A stretch of DNA of 64,000 nt, from the NCBI RefSeq assembly GCF_000330885.1, contig NC_020059.1:1291001-1355000 (forward strand). Direction: 5' to 3'. The translations under genes and the position numbers were made by a program. This stretch comes from Rhizobium tropici CIAT 899 (GTDB taxonomy: Bacteria; Pseudomonadota; Alphaproteobacteria; Rhizobiales; Rhizobiaceae). Below are positions 55,018 to 63,798 of this stretch, in pieces. Each line of letters begins with the position of its first letter. Position 1 is the first letter of the stretch. The notes below the pieces were generated by a model. That model did no database searches and was not told the origin of the DNA. It worked only from the letters and a program-made list of their open reading frames with translations.

Positions 55018-56276
55018 CGCGCAGCTTCCCTTCTGCTCAAGTCACGCTGATATTTCTGCTCCAGGGCGCCGCAGCCCCAGACGATGCCGATCAGCATGTA
55101 AAGATGGCGCCAATGGTCGGTATCGATGACGTTGCCGATGCCGACATGGCCGAGAATGACGATCCAGGCGATCATCAGGTAGGGCTGCCAGGGACGCTCC
55201 CTCAGCAGGTTGCGGAAGCCGATATAGATGGTCCAGCAGATCATGCTGACCCAGCAGAAGAAGCCGAGCCAGCCATAGGTCGTCAGCGTCTTTAGCCAAG
55301 TATTGTGCTCGTCTTCTTCGAACATCTGGCCGAAAACCAGCGGCCCTATGCCGAACGGCCGCTCCATCGACAGAGAGAAGCCCAGACTATGGCGCTCGAA
55401 GCGGCCGAGATGTCCGCCGTCATATTCCTGCACCAGCTGCAGGCGCGTGGAAAACAGGTCGCTGACCTGCGGAAACTGCAGCGCAATGACGAGCAGGACG
55501 ACCATGAGGATGATCGCCGTCAGCGACATCACCAGGATGCGCAGCCGGAACTTGTTGCTGCGGTGCTTCAACAGCATGCAGAAGATCAGCATTACCGAGG
55601 AGAAGGCAAACAGAGCCCAGGCTGCGCGCGAGAAGGACAGGAAGATGCCGAAGGCCAGGACGAGAAGGCAGGCCGCCTTGATGGGAGCCTTTTTCAGATC
55701 GCCGATCAAAAGGCCGTGGACCAGATAAAGACTGGGCGCTGCCAGATAGGGCCCAAAGACATTCGGATCCTGGAAGGCGCCCTTGGCACGATCATAGAGG
55801 GTGAAGATGTCGAAGCCCGGAACGGCATGAAAATAGCCGAGGATACCGAGGCTGGCAGTGATCAGCGCCGCCACCACCCACGTATTGAAAATCAGCTTCA
55901 GCCGCCTTTCGCTATCTTCGATGATGGCCGCGTAAAAGATTGAGCTCAACGCGAGGAAGGTGGAAACGGCAATGTAGATGGGGCCACCGAGATGGTTACC
56001 GGCGGCGAGGTCGTGCATCTGCGTGATCGAGAGCATCCCGCCGACATTGAACGTCAGGAACAAGGCCAGAAGCGGCGCGACGCTGCGCGAGATTTTCAGC
56101 CCGAGAATGAACCATGTGCCGATCAAAAAGGCGAGCCACAGCTCGTAGGGTGCGGGCTCCGCGATGACGAAGCCCGACAGGAATACGCCCACAGCAACGC
56201 TAGCCGTACCGATCAGCCGCAACGCAACAAGCTGCGGCTGCGCGACGCGGGGTGATGGCAGGTCGATCGCGCTCAA
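55014..56276 (-). CDS. O-antigen ligase / polysaccharide polymerase-like membrane protein
   Basis: A 420-residue protein with about ten to twelve transmembrane helices. The large periplasmic loop near residues 280-325 ('FGIGPLVFGQMFEEDEHNTW') contains the 'HNTWLKTL' motif shared by WaaL and Wzy/ExoQ-type enzymes. It probably polymerises the repeat units. Overlaps the sugar-transferase gene by 4 bp and the downstream glycosyltransferase by 4 bp. Confidence 0.85.
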   Translation of the reverse strand: MSAIDLPSPRVAQPQLVALRLIGTASVAVGVFLSGFVIAEPAPYELWLAFLIGTWFILGLKISRSVAPLLALFLTFNVGGMLSITQMHDLAAGNHLGGPIYIAVSTFLALSSIFYAAIIEDSERRLKLIFNTWVVAALITASLGILGYFHAVPGFDIFTLYDRAKGAFQDPNVFGPYLAAPSLYLVHGLLIGDLKKAPIKAACLLVLAFGIFLSFSRAAWALFAFSSVMLIFCMLLKHRSNKFRLRILVMSLTAIILMVVLLVIALQFPQVSDLFSTRLQLVQEYDGGHLGRFERHSLGFSLSMERPFGIGPLVFGQMFEEDEHNTWLKTLTTYGWLGFFCWVSMICWTIYIGFRNLLRERPWQPYLMIAWIVILGHVGIGNVIDTDHWRHLYMLIGIVWGCGALEQKYQRDLSRREAAR

Positions 56277-57829
56277 TATGCATTTTCCGTATTGAGCAGA
56301 CGGAATGGCGTCAGGAACAGGATTTTCAGATCGAACAGCAGCGACCAGTTCTCGATATAATAGAGATCGTAGGCCGTACGGAACTTGATCTTGTCGTCGC
56401 TGTCGATCTCGCCACGCCAGCCGTTGATCTGTGCCCAGCCGGTCACGCCCGGCTTTACGCGATGGCGCGCGAAGTAACCTTCGACCACGTCGGCATAGGT
56501 GCGGTTATGGCTGGCGGCAAGCACGGCATGCGGCCGCGGGCCGACGAGCGAGAGGCTTCCGAGCAGCACGTTGAAGAGCTGCGGCAACTCGTCGATCGAC
56601 GTCTTGCGGATGAAGCGGCCGACGGGGGTCACGCGCGGGTCGTTCTTGGTCACGGCATTGCGAGCCGACGGATCGCTCATATGCGTGTACATCGAGCGGA
56701 ACTTGAACACGTTGATGATCTCGTTGTTGAAGCCGTGGCGCTTCTGCATGAAGAACACCGGTCCCCTCGAGGTCGCCTTCACGGCAACCGCAGCCCCCAG
56801 CATGATCGGCCAGACAAGGGCGAGCGCGACCACGCTGAAGAAGATGTCGAAGATGCGCTTGGCAACGCCATCCCAGTCCCGGATCGGCTTGTTGAAGATG
56901 TCGAGCATCGGCACGGCGCCGACATGCGAATAGGCGCGGGGGCGGAAGCGCAGCTTGTTGGCATGCGCCGCCAGTCTGATGTCGACGGGCAGTACCCAAA
57001 GCATTTTCAACAATTGCAGAATGCGGTCTTCGGCGCTGATTGGCAGCGCGATGATCAGCATGTCGATGCGCACGAGCCGCGCGAACTCGACCAATTCCGC
57101 TACCGTGCCGAGTTTTGGATAGCCGGCCACCATAATGGGAGAACGCTTTTCGCCGCGATCGTCAAAGATGCCGCAGATCCGGATATCGTTGTCAGGCTGA
57201 TGTTCGAGGGCGCGAATGAGTTCCTTTGCCGGTTCGCCGCCACCGACGATGACGGCGCGCCGCTCCATGACGCCGTTGCGGGCCCAGTGGCGAATGCCAT
57301 AGGCAAAAAGCAGGCGTGCCACGAGAAGGAAGCCTGCGCCGGCTGCGAACCAGAGGCCGAGGAGGGGGAGAGAATAGATATTATTAATGTCGAACGGGAG
57401 CAGGGCGATGACCATGACCGCGAAGGCGGCCGCCCAAGCCCCGAGAATCCTGTGCAGGTAATGGTGAGGCGAGCGCAGGACCGGGATCTGATAGGCATCC
57501 GCAATCTGCAGGAAGGCAATGGCGAGGCCGCAGAGTGCGAGCGTCACCACGCCCTTCGACAGGAAGGGATAATTGTCCGATGTGCCGAAAAGGAGAATTG
57601 CAAGCCCGAATGCGAGCAGCGATAGAAATTCGAACAACCGGTACTGTCCGACGATGATGGACGGAGACTGGTTGGTTTCGCGAAACTGTTCTGCGATCTG
57701 CCGCGCATAGGTGTTCATGCCGCCGGAACGGTCGCCCGGCGTCTCGCCGGCACCGCGCGTGCGGATTTCCGAAACCTGCTTGCGAAGATTGTCCAAGCTG
57801 AGCTGCTCGGACTTTTCGGTAGTGTTCAT
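56273..57829 (-). CDS. Undecaprenyl-phosphate sugar phosphotransferase (priming enzyme, ExoY/WcaJ type)
   Basis: A 518-residue polyisoprenyl-phosphate hexose-1-phosphate transferase. About five N-terminal helices (75-200) and a Rossmann-like middle ('AVIVGGGEPAKELIRALEHQ') precede the catalytic domain from about 325: 'RIFDIFFSVVALALVWPIML', 'GFNNEIINVFKFRSMY' and 'TSIDELPQLFNVLLGSLSLV' then 'GPRPHA'. It starts polymer assembly by loading a sugar-phosphate. It resembles the uppE gene of Agrobacterium's unipolar polysaccharide cluster, an inference from gene content. Confidence 0.9.
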   Translation of the reverse strand: MNTTEKSEQLSLDNLRKQVSEIRTRGAGETPGDRSGGMNTYARQIAEQFRETNQSPSIIVGQYRLFEFLSLLAFGLAILLFGTSDNYPFLSKGVVTLALCGLAIAFLQIADAYQIPVLRSPHHYLHRILGAWAAAFAVMVIALLPFDINNIYSLPLLGLWFAAGAGFLLVARLLFAYGIRHWARNGVMERRAVIVGGGEPAKELIRALEHQPDNDIRICGIFDDRGEKRSPIMVAGYPKLGTVAELVEFARLVRIDMLIIALPISAEDRILQLLKMLWVLPVDIRLAAHANKLRFRPRAYSHVGAVPMLDIFNKPIRDWDGVAKRIFDIFFSVVALALVWPIMLGAAVAVKATSRGPVFFMQKRHGFNNEIINVFKFRSMYTHMSDPSARNAVTKNDPRVTPVGRFIRKTSIDELPQLFNVLLGSLSLVGPRPHAVLAASHNRTYADVVEGYFARHRVKPGVTGWAQINGWRGEIDSDDKIKFRTAYDLYYIENWSLLFDLKILFLTPFRLLNTENAY

Positions 57830-57838
57830 GACAGCTTA

Positions 57839-57854
57839 TCCGATCGTTATCGGA
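57839..57854. promoter_or_regulatory. Inverted repeat before the sugar-transferase gene
   Basis: TCCGAT-CGTT-ATCGGA, a perfect 6-bp inverted repeat, sits 10 bases upstream of the minus-strand start at 57829, within the 76-base gap between two cluster genes. It could be a leader hairpin or an operator for internal transcription. Confidence 0.4.
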
Positions 57855-57905
57855 CAAGGCCTACCAGATATCAGCTAAGAAACACTTACAACACTTGGCT
57901 GTATT

Positions 57906-59051
57906 CTAACCGTCGCTATCCAGACCAAGTATATTTTGATACAGGTGCAAAGTATCCCGTGCCATGGCTGAGGCGGAAAAAATCGTTCGGATTGTCCCGA
58001 TATCGGGCATGTTGCGAGCGCCCCATAGCGGTTCAGTGATCGCTTCAGCCATGATGCGTGAGAGGTCGTCGGCATCTTCCGGTTTGGCGAGTGCGGGACT
58101 GTTTTCGCCAAGCGCTTCCGCAACGCCGCCGACCCGCGAAGCAATCACTGTCTTCCCGGCTGCGAGTGCTTCGAGAACGATATAAGGCATGGCTTCGGCG
58201 CGCGAGGGAACCACCACATTCTGGGACACCGCAAAGGCTTCCTGCACGCGCATGGCTGGCAGCATTCCAATCCGGTGACCAAGCCCCCGCTCGACCATCA
58301 TCCGGTGATATTTGTCTCTGTCCGGCCCGTCGCCGATCATCAGAGCGGAAAGCGGCCTGCCGATCCGCCGTTCCGTTTTCGCAAAGGCGTCAACGAATAG
58401 ATCGGGACCTTTGAGGTCCCGCAGCATGCCGATATAGACGAAGTGCACGGAGTCCGATCGTGTCGGTATGATGCGGAAATCTCTTTCGCTGATGCCGTTA
58501 TAGATCATAACCGAGCGGGTGCGCGGTTTGCCGATCTTTGCTTCGTAGGTGCGGCGTTCGAAATCGCAGATAAAGATCAGCCCGTCGGTCAAAAATTCCA
58601 GCATCCGTTCCATGCTATGGACAAGCATGCCCTGGAAGGAGTGACGAGGAAAATGCAGGCTTCCGCCATGCGCGGTGTAAAGGCGGGCTACGCGATACCT
58701 GTTGACCCGCAGGATCGAGCCGAGAACGCGCGCAAGCAGGCCGCCCTTGGCGCCGTGCCCGTGCAGCACATCCGGCCGCAAACTCTTGATTTCCTTGTAG
58801 CTGCTCCAAAGTGTCGCGCCATCCGTAAGGGTAATTTGCCGCCGGATCGGCAGGCGAACGATGCCGAGAGCGAGGAAGGGTGCTATGTCGTCGAACAGGC
58901 GATCCTCATGCTCGCCGCCCGTCAAGCTGTCGCAAAGTATGCCGACCTCGTGCCCCGCCTTGCTCTGTTCCTCCGCCAGATCCCGGACATGGCGGAAGAC
59001 CCCGCCGACCGGCGACCTGAAGCAATGAAGGATTCGAAGTGGTCGGGTCAT
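57906..59051 (-). CDS. GT4-type glycosyltransferase of the exopolysaccharide cluster
   Basis: A 381-residue GT-B enzyme. 'RILHCFRSPVGGVFRHVRDL' and 'SLRPDVLHGHGAKGGLLARV' mark the acceptor domain; 'YIGMLRDLKGPDLFVDAFAK' and 'VVPSRAEAMPYIVLEALAAG' the donor domain. The architecture matches the other glycosyltransferase at 53785-55017 but the two are not close duplicates. It is 12 bases after the Wza-like gene's stop. Donor sugar unknown. Confidence 0.88.
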   Translation of the reverse strand: MTRPLRILHCFRSPVGGVFRHVRDLAEEQSKAGHEVGILCDSLTGGEHEDRLFDDIAPFLALGIVRLPIRRQITLTDGATLWSSYKEIKSLRPDVLHGHGAKGGLLARVLGSILRVNRYRVARLYTAHGGSLHFPRHSFQGMLVHSMERMLEFLTDGLIFICDFERRTYEAKIGKPRTRSVMIYNGISERDFRIIPTRSDSVHFVYIGMLRDLKGPDLFVDAFAKTERRIGRPLSALMIGDGPDRDKYHRMMVERGLGHRIGMLPAMRVQEAFAVSQNVVVPSRAEAMPYIVLEALAAGKTVIASRVGGVAEALGENSPALAKPEDADDLSRIMAEAITEPLWGARNMPDIGTIRTIFSASAMARDTLHLYQNILGLDSDG

Positions 59052-59063
59052 GAGCGGTCGCGG

Positions 59064-59639
59064 TTAGAACAACCGCTCTCTGACATAGATGGTGTCGCCC
59101 GCCAGCACCGGATCGGAAATGCCGACCCGTCCGGTCATGACATGACCGTTGATCTTGCGGGTGACATCCGCGTTGGATTGGTTGGCCCGGCTGGTGAACC
59201 CGCCTGCGACCGCGATGGCATTCTGGATGGTCATGCCCGGCACATAGGAATATTGGCCCGGTTGGCCGACTTCACCCATGATGTAGACGGAGCGATAGCG
59301 GTCGATGTCGATGGTGACGTCGGGATCGCGAATATACCCCTGGCGAAGCTTCTGCGCGATCTGGCCGGAGAGCTGTTGCAGGGTCCGGCCGCGGGCAGCG
59401 ACCTGGCCGATCAGCGGGAAGGCGATATAGCCGGCCTGATCGACAGTATAGGTGTTGGTCAGGCCGGCTTGGTCGAACACGGTCACCCGCAGCCGGTCGC
59501 CGCTGTCAAGCGCATAGGGCTGGATCGTGGCCTCATTGAAGGCCTTCGGAGCCGGTTGATAGGTGTTGCAGCCGGCGAGCGCGGCGCTCACGGCAGCCAT
59601 GCCGAGTGCAAGGACAATCTTTGGCTTTGCGAAGGGCAT
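59064..59639 (-). CDS. Wza-like polysaccharide export lipoprotein
   Basis: A 191-residue outer-membrane lipoprotein with lipobox 'SAALAGC' (Cys 24). The poly-export domain ('YALDSGDRLRVTVFDQAGLT', 'GYIAFPLIGQVAARGRTLQQ') and one SLBB repeat ('YIMGEVGQPGQYSYVPGMTI') are present. It is shorter than Wza because it lacks the C-terminal barrel helix and second SLBB repeat, as in ExoF/GumB-type proteins. First gene of the minus-strand cluster and divergent from the Wzc-like gene. Confidence 0.88.
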   Translation of the reverse strand: MPFAKPKIVLALGMAAVSAALAGCNTYQPAPKAFNEATIQPYALDSGDRLRVTVFDQAGLTNTYTVDQAGYIAFPLIGQVAARGRTLQQLSGQIAQKLRQGYIRDPDVTIDIDRYRSVYIMGEVGQPGQYSYVPGMTIQNAIAVAGGFTSRANQSNADVTRKINGHVMTGRVGISDPVLAGDTIYVRERLF

Positions 59640-59831
59640 TTCGCGCTCATTGGAAAGGGAAGGACACTGTCGTCGTTATCGATCCGTTAGGGTTAACGGT
59701 CGGTAAAGAGCAAATGAAAATCCGAGAAAAAATTAGCGACATCAAAAATAATGCTGGCGAAATACTATTAACGCTTGGGTTACTATAGTCGTTTACGCTT
59801 AATTCCGGCTTTCTATTACGGAGTTTTGCAT
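59640..59831. promoter_or_regulatory. AT-rich divergent promoter region of the exopolysaccharide cluster
   Basis: The 192 bases between the Wza-like and Wzc-like genes are AT-rich from about 59710 on (AAAATCCGAGAAAAAATTAG, CAAAAATAATG, ACTATTAACGC), in contrast to both genes. Promoters for both directions are expected. No clear operator is seen. Confidence 0.45.
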
Positions 59832-62087
59832 ATGTCCGGTGTCAACAGCACCCAGCAGGATGTGGACATCGATCTCGCTCAGCTCTTTCGCGCTGTGTGG
59901 CAGCGGCGGGTGCGTGTCATCGCCATCACGCTGGCTGGCGCGTGTGCGGCATTTGCGATTGCCAAGGTCATGGCGCCGGAATATCGCAGCGAAGCCCGCA
60001 TCCTCATCGAGCAGCGTGCGCCGGCCTTCGCAACGACGACGTCTGGCAATGATGCCGGTGCCGGACCTCTGCTGGACGAGCTGAACATTGCCAGCCAGGT
60101 GCAGATCCTGCAGTCGGCAGATCTGGTGAAACAGGTCATTACCAATCTGAAGCTCTACGATCGGCCGGAATTCGCCGCCGGCAACAATAGCTCCGCGATC
60201 TCGGATATCCTGATCAAGCTGCATCTGAGACAGCCGGCGGCAGATAAGGCACCGGAAGAGCGGATGCTGGACGCCTTCAACAGCCGCCTGCAGGTCTATC
60301 AGATCAACAGCTCGCGCGTGATCGGCATCAGCTTCACGTCCCGAAATCCGGATCTTGCCGCCAGCGTGCCGAATGCCATGGCGCAGGTCTACCTGTCGAT
60401 GCAGAGCGGAGCCAAGCTCGATTCCAACAGCGAGGCAACCCGCTGGCTGGAGCCGGAGATCGCCAAACTGCGCGACAAGGTCAGCGAGGCCGAAAAGAAG
60501 GTTGCCGATTATCGTTCCGCCAACGGACTTCTGCAGACCAGCCAGAACAGCAATTTCGCGACACAGCAGCTTGCAGACATTTCGACGCAGCTGGCGCAGG
60601 TGCGCGGCGACAGGGCCAATGCCGAGGCGAGGGCACAAGCGGTGCGCAGTGCGCTGTCCAGCGGCCGCTCCACCGATACGCTTGCCGATGTCGCGGGATC
60701 GCAGACAATTCAGCGACTGAAGGCGACCCAGTCGAACCTGGAGTCGCAGATCTCCGATCTCTCCACGACGCTGATGGATGGACATCCGCGGCTGAAGAGC
60801 CTGCGGGCGCAGCTCGCCGATATCCGTCAGCAGATCGAGCGCGAGACGCAAAGGATTCTGGCAAGCATCGAGAATGAAGCGAAGGTGGCCCAGCTGCGCG
60901 AGCAGCAGCTCCTGGCGCAATCCAACGCGCTGAAGGCCGACAGCGCCCGGGCAGGGGAGAGCGAAGTCGGCCTCAACGCCCTGGAACGTGAAGCTACGGC
61001 CGAGCGGCAATTGCTCGAGACCTATCTCGCCCGTTATCGCGAGGCGGCCTCTCGCGTCGACAAGAATTCCAGCCCTGCCGATGCGCGCATCGTTTCCACG
61101 GCGGTTGAGCCGGCCGATCCCTCTTTCCCGAAGGTCGGCCCGATCGTCGTCGTCGCAACTCTTGCCACCTTTCTCCTGACGGCCATCGTCGTCATGCTTT
61201 CGGAGCTGTTCAGCGGCCGCGCATTGCGACCTGTCGGTTCTGCCCGCAAAGAAGATGCCGCCGTGCTGGAGATAGCGAAGCGTGCTCAAACCGTCCCCGC
61301 GCCAGTTCCGGTTCGGCCAGTCACGCGAGCAAGCAGTGTCGAGGCGCCCACAAGCATGCTCTCGGTCCCAGCAGAAGAGATCCCGGTTCAGGTTGGGAAC
61401 ACCGCAGTTGCTCCGGAGGCGGCAATTACCTTGGGTACCGCAATCGCTCCGGATCACGAGCCGAAGCAGGCTGTCGAGGCTGCGGATGACGAGGAGGATT
61501 TCTCCATTCAATCCGTCGCCGACTATCTGATCGACAGCGGCTCGCGACTTGCCATCGCGATATCTCCGACCGGTGACAATGGCTCGACGGCAACCGTCAT
61601 GCTGGCGCGGACCATCGCCGATGCGGGTTGCCGCATCGTGCTGGTCGACATGACCGGCACAGGATGCCCCTCGAAGCTGATGGCCGAGCACGACGAACTT
61701 CCCGGTGTAACCGATCTGCTATGCAGCGAAGCGGCCTTTGGCGATACGATCCATCCGGATCGCCTGTCGGACGCCCATATCGTGCCCCAGGGCATGAGCG
61801 ATCTTGCGCGCGCCATGCGGGGTGCCGACCGTCTGTCGCTCATCCTCGACGCGCTGAACTCGGCCTATGACATCGTTCTGGTGGAGTGCGGGGCGGCCGA
61901 AGTCTCCGGCGTCGCGCGGCTGACGCGCAGCAAGGAGACGGAAATCGTCCTATCTATGCCGGAGCCGGATGAAAGCCAGTTCATCGCAGCCATGACGGAA
62001 TTCCAAAAGGCCGGCTACGAACACATCATCCTGATGTCCGGCTGGCGCGAGGAGCACGATCCGGATACGCGCCGGGACGCCGCCTGA
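59832..62087 (+). CDS. Wzc/ExoP-like polysaccharide co-polymerase with a degenerate kinase domain
   Basis: A 751-residue inner-membrane protein. A Wzz domain (about 10-105) starts after the first helix ('VRVIAITLAGACAAFAIAKV'); a long coiled coil spans about 215-400; the second helix is near 435-458 ('IVVVATLATFLLTAIVVML'). The cytoplasmic C-terminal domain has the BY-kinase fold, but Walker A reads 'GDNGST' (581-586) with no Lys, Walker A' is 'VLVDMTGTG' and Walker B is 'IVLVECG', and there is no Tyr-rich tail. ATPase/kinase activity is therefore unlikely. The start at 59832 (MSGVNSTQQ) fits the family. Confidence 0.88.
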   Translation: MSGVNSTQQDVDIDLAQLFRAVWQRRVRVIAITLAGACAAFAIAKVMAPEYRSEARILIEQRAPAFATTTSGNDAGAGPLLDELNIASQVQILQSADLVKQVITNLKLYDRPEFAAGNNSSAISDILIKLHLRQPAADKAPEERMLDAFNSRLQVYQINSSRVIGISFTSRNPDLAASVPNAMAQVYLSMQSGAKLDSNSEATRWLEPEIAKLRDKVSEAEKKVADYRSANGLLQTSQNSNFATQQLADISTQLAQVRGDRANAEARAQAVRSALSSGRSTDTLADVAGSQTIQRLKATQSNLESQISDLSTTLMDGHPRLKSLRAQLADIRQQIERETQRILASIENEAKVAQLREQQLLAQSNALKADSARAGESEVGLNALEREATAERQLLETYLARYREAASRVDKNSSPADARIVSTAVEPADPSFPKVGPIVVVATLATFLLTAIVVMLSELFSGRALRPVGSARKEDAAVLEIAKRAQTVPAPVPVRPVTRASSVEAPTSMLSVPAEEIPVQVGNTAVAPEAAITLGTAIAPDHEPKQAVEAADDEEDFSIQSVADYLIDSGSRLAIAISPTGDNGSTATVMLARTIADAGCRIVLVDMTGTGCPSKLMAEHDELPGVTDLLCSEAAFGDTIHPDRLSDAHIVPQGMSDLARAMRGADRLSLILDALNSAYDIVLVECGAAEVSGVARLTRSKETEIVLSMPEPDESQFIAAMTEFQKAGYEHIILMSGWREEHDPDTRRDAA

Positions 62088-63341
62088 TCAATCTGCGTCG
62101 CCGCGATCATCCGCTGGCGCGCCAGCTACGTGTCTCGCCCGCAGCCGCTGGATAAGGGAATAGAGCTTTCTATTGGACTTGATCGCCACTTTCGTACGCG
62201 TCATGCTCCGGCTCGCCATTGCCGCAAGGCGTCCCACGCCTGAGACCGGCAGGAAAAGATCATGCTGCACAGTTTCCATTGGGCACCAGGAACGCTTGTA
62301 GGTCTGGTCGCCGATGCCGAAGTCGAAGAGTGCCACGCCCTCGCGATGCAGCCGCTCGATCATCAACCAGAATAGCAATTCGCCGGGGCTTGCGTCAGCA
62401 ACCACAGCCTCGTCGATGGAAGCAAACTGGCAGATGACATGGTCCCCCTTGCGGGAGAGGGCGGCGATGGCTGGAATATGGCCCTCATGCTCGCCTTTTA
62501 GCCGGAGCGCATGCATCTGAAGTGTCGCGCCGATGCTATCGTCTTGGTGTCGGTGTAACATGGCGTGCAGCGCAGCCTTGATCCGGGCATCCTTGAACGC
62601 GTCAGGCAAGCCGGCATCCTTGAAGCGGGTCGCCTTCTGTCGGAAGAAAAGATCGAGAAGCGCATCTTGCTGGTCGGGACCGGCAATCAGATATTCGTAA
62701 CCGCCCTTGGCGTCGAGAAGCCGGCTCTGATGCTTGAACTTCTTGCGCCGGCGCTTGGCGTTCACCTGCTTCAGGCTTGCTTCGAAACTGCCGAGGAAGG
62801 GCAACTGAAAAGCACGGTTCTGGTTTTCGATCGTCGTCAGCGAGGCGAGCGGGCTTGGGCGCCCCCGCCATTCTAGCGGGATATTGCGCAGGATAGCGAC
62901 GTCCACCTTACCCCCCAGAGCCGCGGAAATGGCGTTCACCTGAACGGGGGTCAGTGGACCGTTCACCAGGAACCTAGCCGAAAACAGGCCGGTATTGATA
63001 TTGTTGTGGTGGCCGCCAATGAACTCGGCTCGTCTTATCCCGTGACTGCGGATGATCTCGAGCGGCAGGATGAAGGCGACGTGATTTCCGATGGAGCCCC
63101 TGACGATGGCGAGAGGGCGTTTGAGGTTCTCCGCCCATGCTGCACACCAGTCATAGCTCTGATGCAGCGAGTTGAGGTGGTCCTGTTCCAGCGCGCGCCA
63201 TTCGGCTTCAAGCGGTGCCGTGCTGTCGAAGATGTCGACCTGCAGATGAACGCTAGGCGCAGGCTCCATCCCGATCGACACAATCCGCTCGTCCGCTGCT
63301 TCGGCGGTCATGTCGGCGATATCTCGCGTCTGGGTTTGCAT
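62088..63341 (-). CDS. GNAT acetyltransferase of the BcsL/CelD type
   Basis: A 417-residue protein with the Acetyltransf_6 (PF13480) double-GNAT fold: 'HQSYDWCAAWAENLKRPLAI' and 'VAFILPLEIIRSHGIRRAEF' at the front, 'SLKQVNAKRRRKKFKHQSRL' in the middle, and 'VALFDFGIGDQTYKRSWCPM' near the end, a motif seen in CelD/BcsL-like enzymes of polysaccharide loci. It probably acylates or modifies the polymer. Its stop and that of the Wzc-like gene are adjacent (TGA/TCA), with no base between. Confidence 0.85.
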   Translation of the reverse strand: MQTQTRDIADMTAEAADERIVSIGMEPAPSVHLQVDIFDSTAPLEAEWRALEQDHLNSLHQSYDWCAAWAENLKRPLAIVRGSIGNHVAFILPLEIIRSHGIRRAEFIGGHHNNINTGLFSARFLVNGPLTPVQVNAISAALGGKVDVAILRNIPLEWRGRPSPLASLTTIENQNRAFQLPFLGSFEASLKQVNAKRRRKKFKHQSRLLDAKGGYEYLIAGPDQQDALLDLFFRQKATRFKDAGLPDAFKDARIKAALHAMLHRHQDDSIGATLQMHALRLKGEHEGHIPAIAALSRKGDHVICQFASIDEAVVADASPGELLFWLMIERLHREGVALFDFGIGDQTYKRSWCPMETVQHDLFLPVSGVGRLAAMASRSMTRTKVAIKSNRKLYSLIQRLRARHVAGAPADDRGDAD

Positions 63342-63476
63342 CCGGTCTTCTCCGCTCCGGCGGTATTGGGACGCAGTTTGGCGGGCAACGGCTTATTTTT
63401 GGCTTAAGATGGGACAGTCACGCCGGATAAGGCGCGGATCAGGGTTAGCCTTGTGTAAATCGGGCCGGGAGATGCG

Positions 63477-63686
63477 TCATTGCGGGCGCGGCCCGGCCAT
63501 CCACTTGATGATGCCCATTGCCGGCAGCACCCAGATGATGCCGCTGAGAAAGAAATACAGGAAATGTACCCAGCCGGGTTGATCTGCAAGCGTTCGCACT
63601 GCAACGATCATGGCGACGATCGCATAGATTGCAACCAGCAGCACGAGCAGGATCATGCCAATGAATTTGCGCAGGCGAAGGGGCAC
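63477..63686 (-). CDS. DUF2842 membrane protein
   Basis: A 69-residue protein with two transmembrane helices ('FIGMILLVLLVAIYAIVAMI' and 'FLYFFLSGIIWVLPAMGIIK') joined by 'VRTLADQPGWVHFLYFF', and ending 'WMAGPRP'. This is the DUF2842 pattern common in alphaproteobacteria. No function is known. Next to ctaA, a frequent arrangement in Rhizobiales. Confidence 0.87.
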   Translation of the reverse strand: MPLRLRKFIGMILLVLLVAIYAIVAMIVAVRTLADQPGWVHFLYFFLSGIIWVLPAMGIIKWMAGPRPQ

Positions 63687-63798
63687 GGGGTTTTCTCCTC
63701 ATTATGACAGCATGCCGCGACGGCATGCCGCAAACTCCCGGGACTTGTTTTGCACGCCCCTATCGGGCAAATCAACAGCCTGATCGAAGGGAGAAGCC

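Noticed and set aside
59799..61691. A 630-codon minus-strand frame opposite the Wzc-like gene
   Set aside because: Shadow frame; no start signal and the plus-strand gene has full family architecture.
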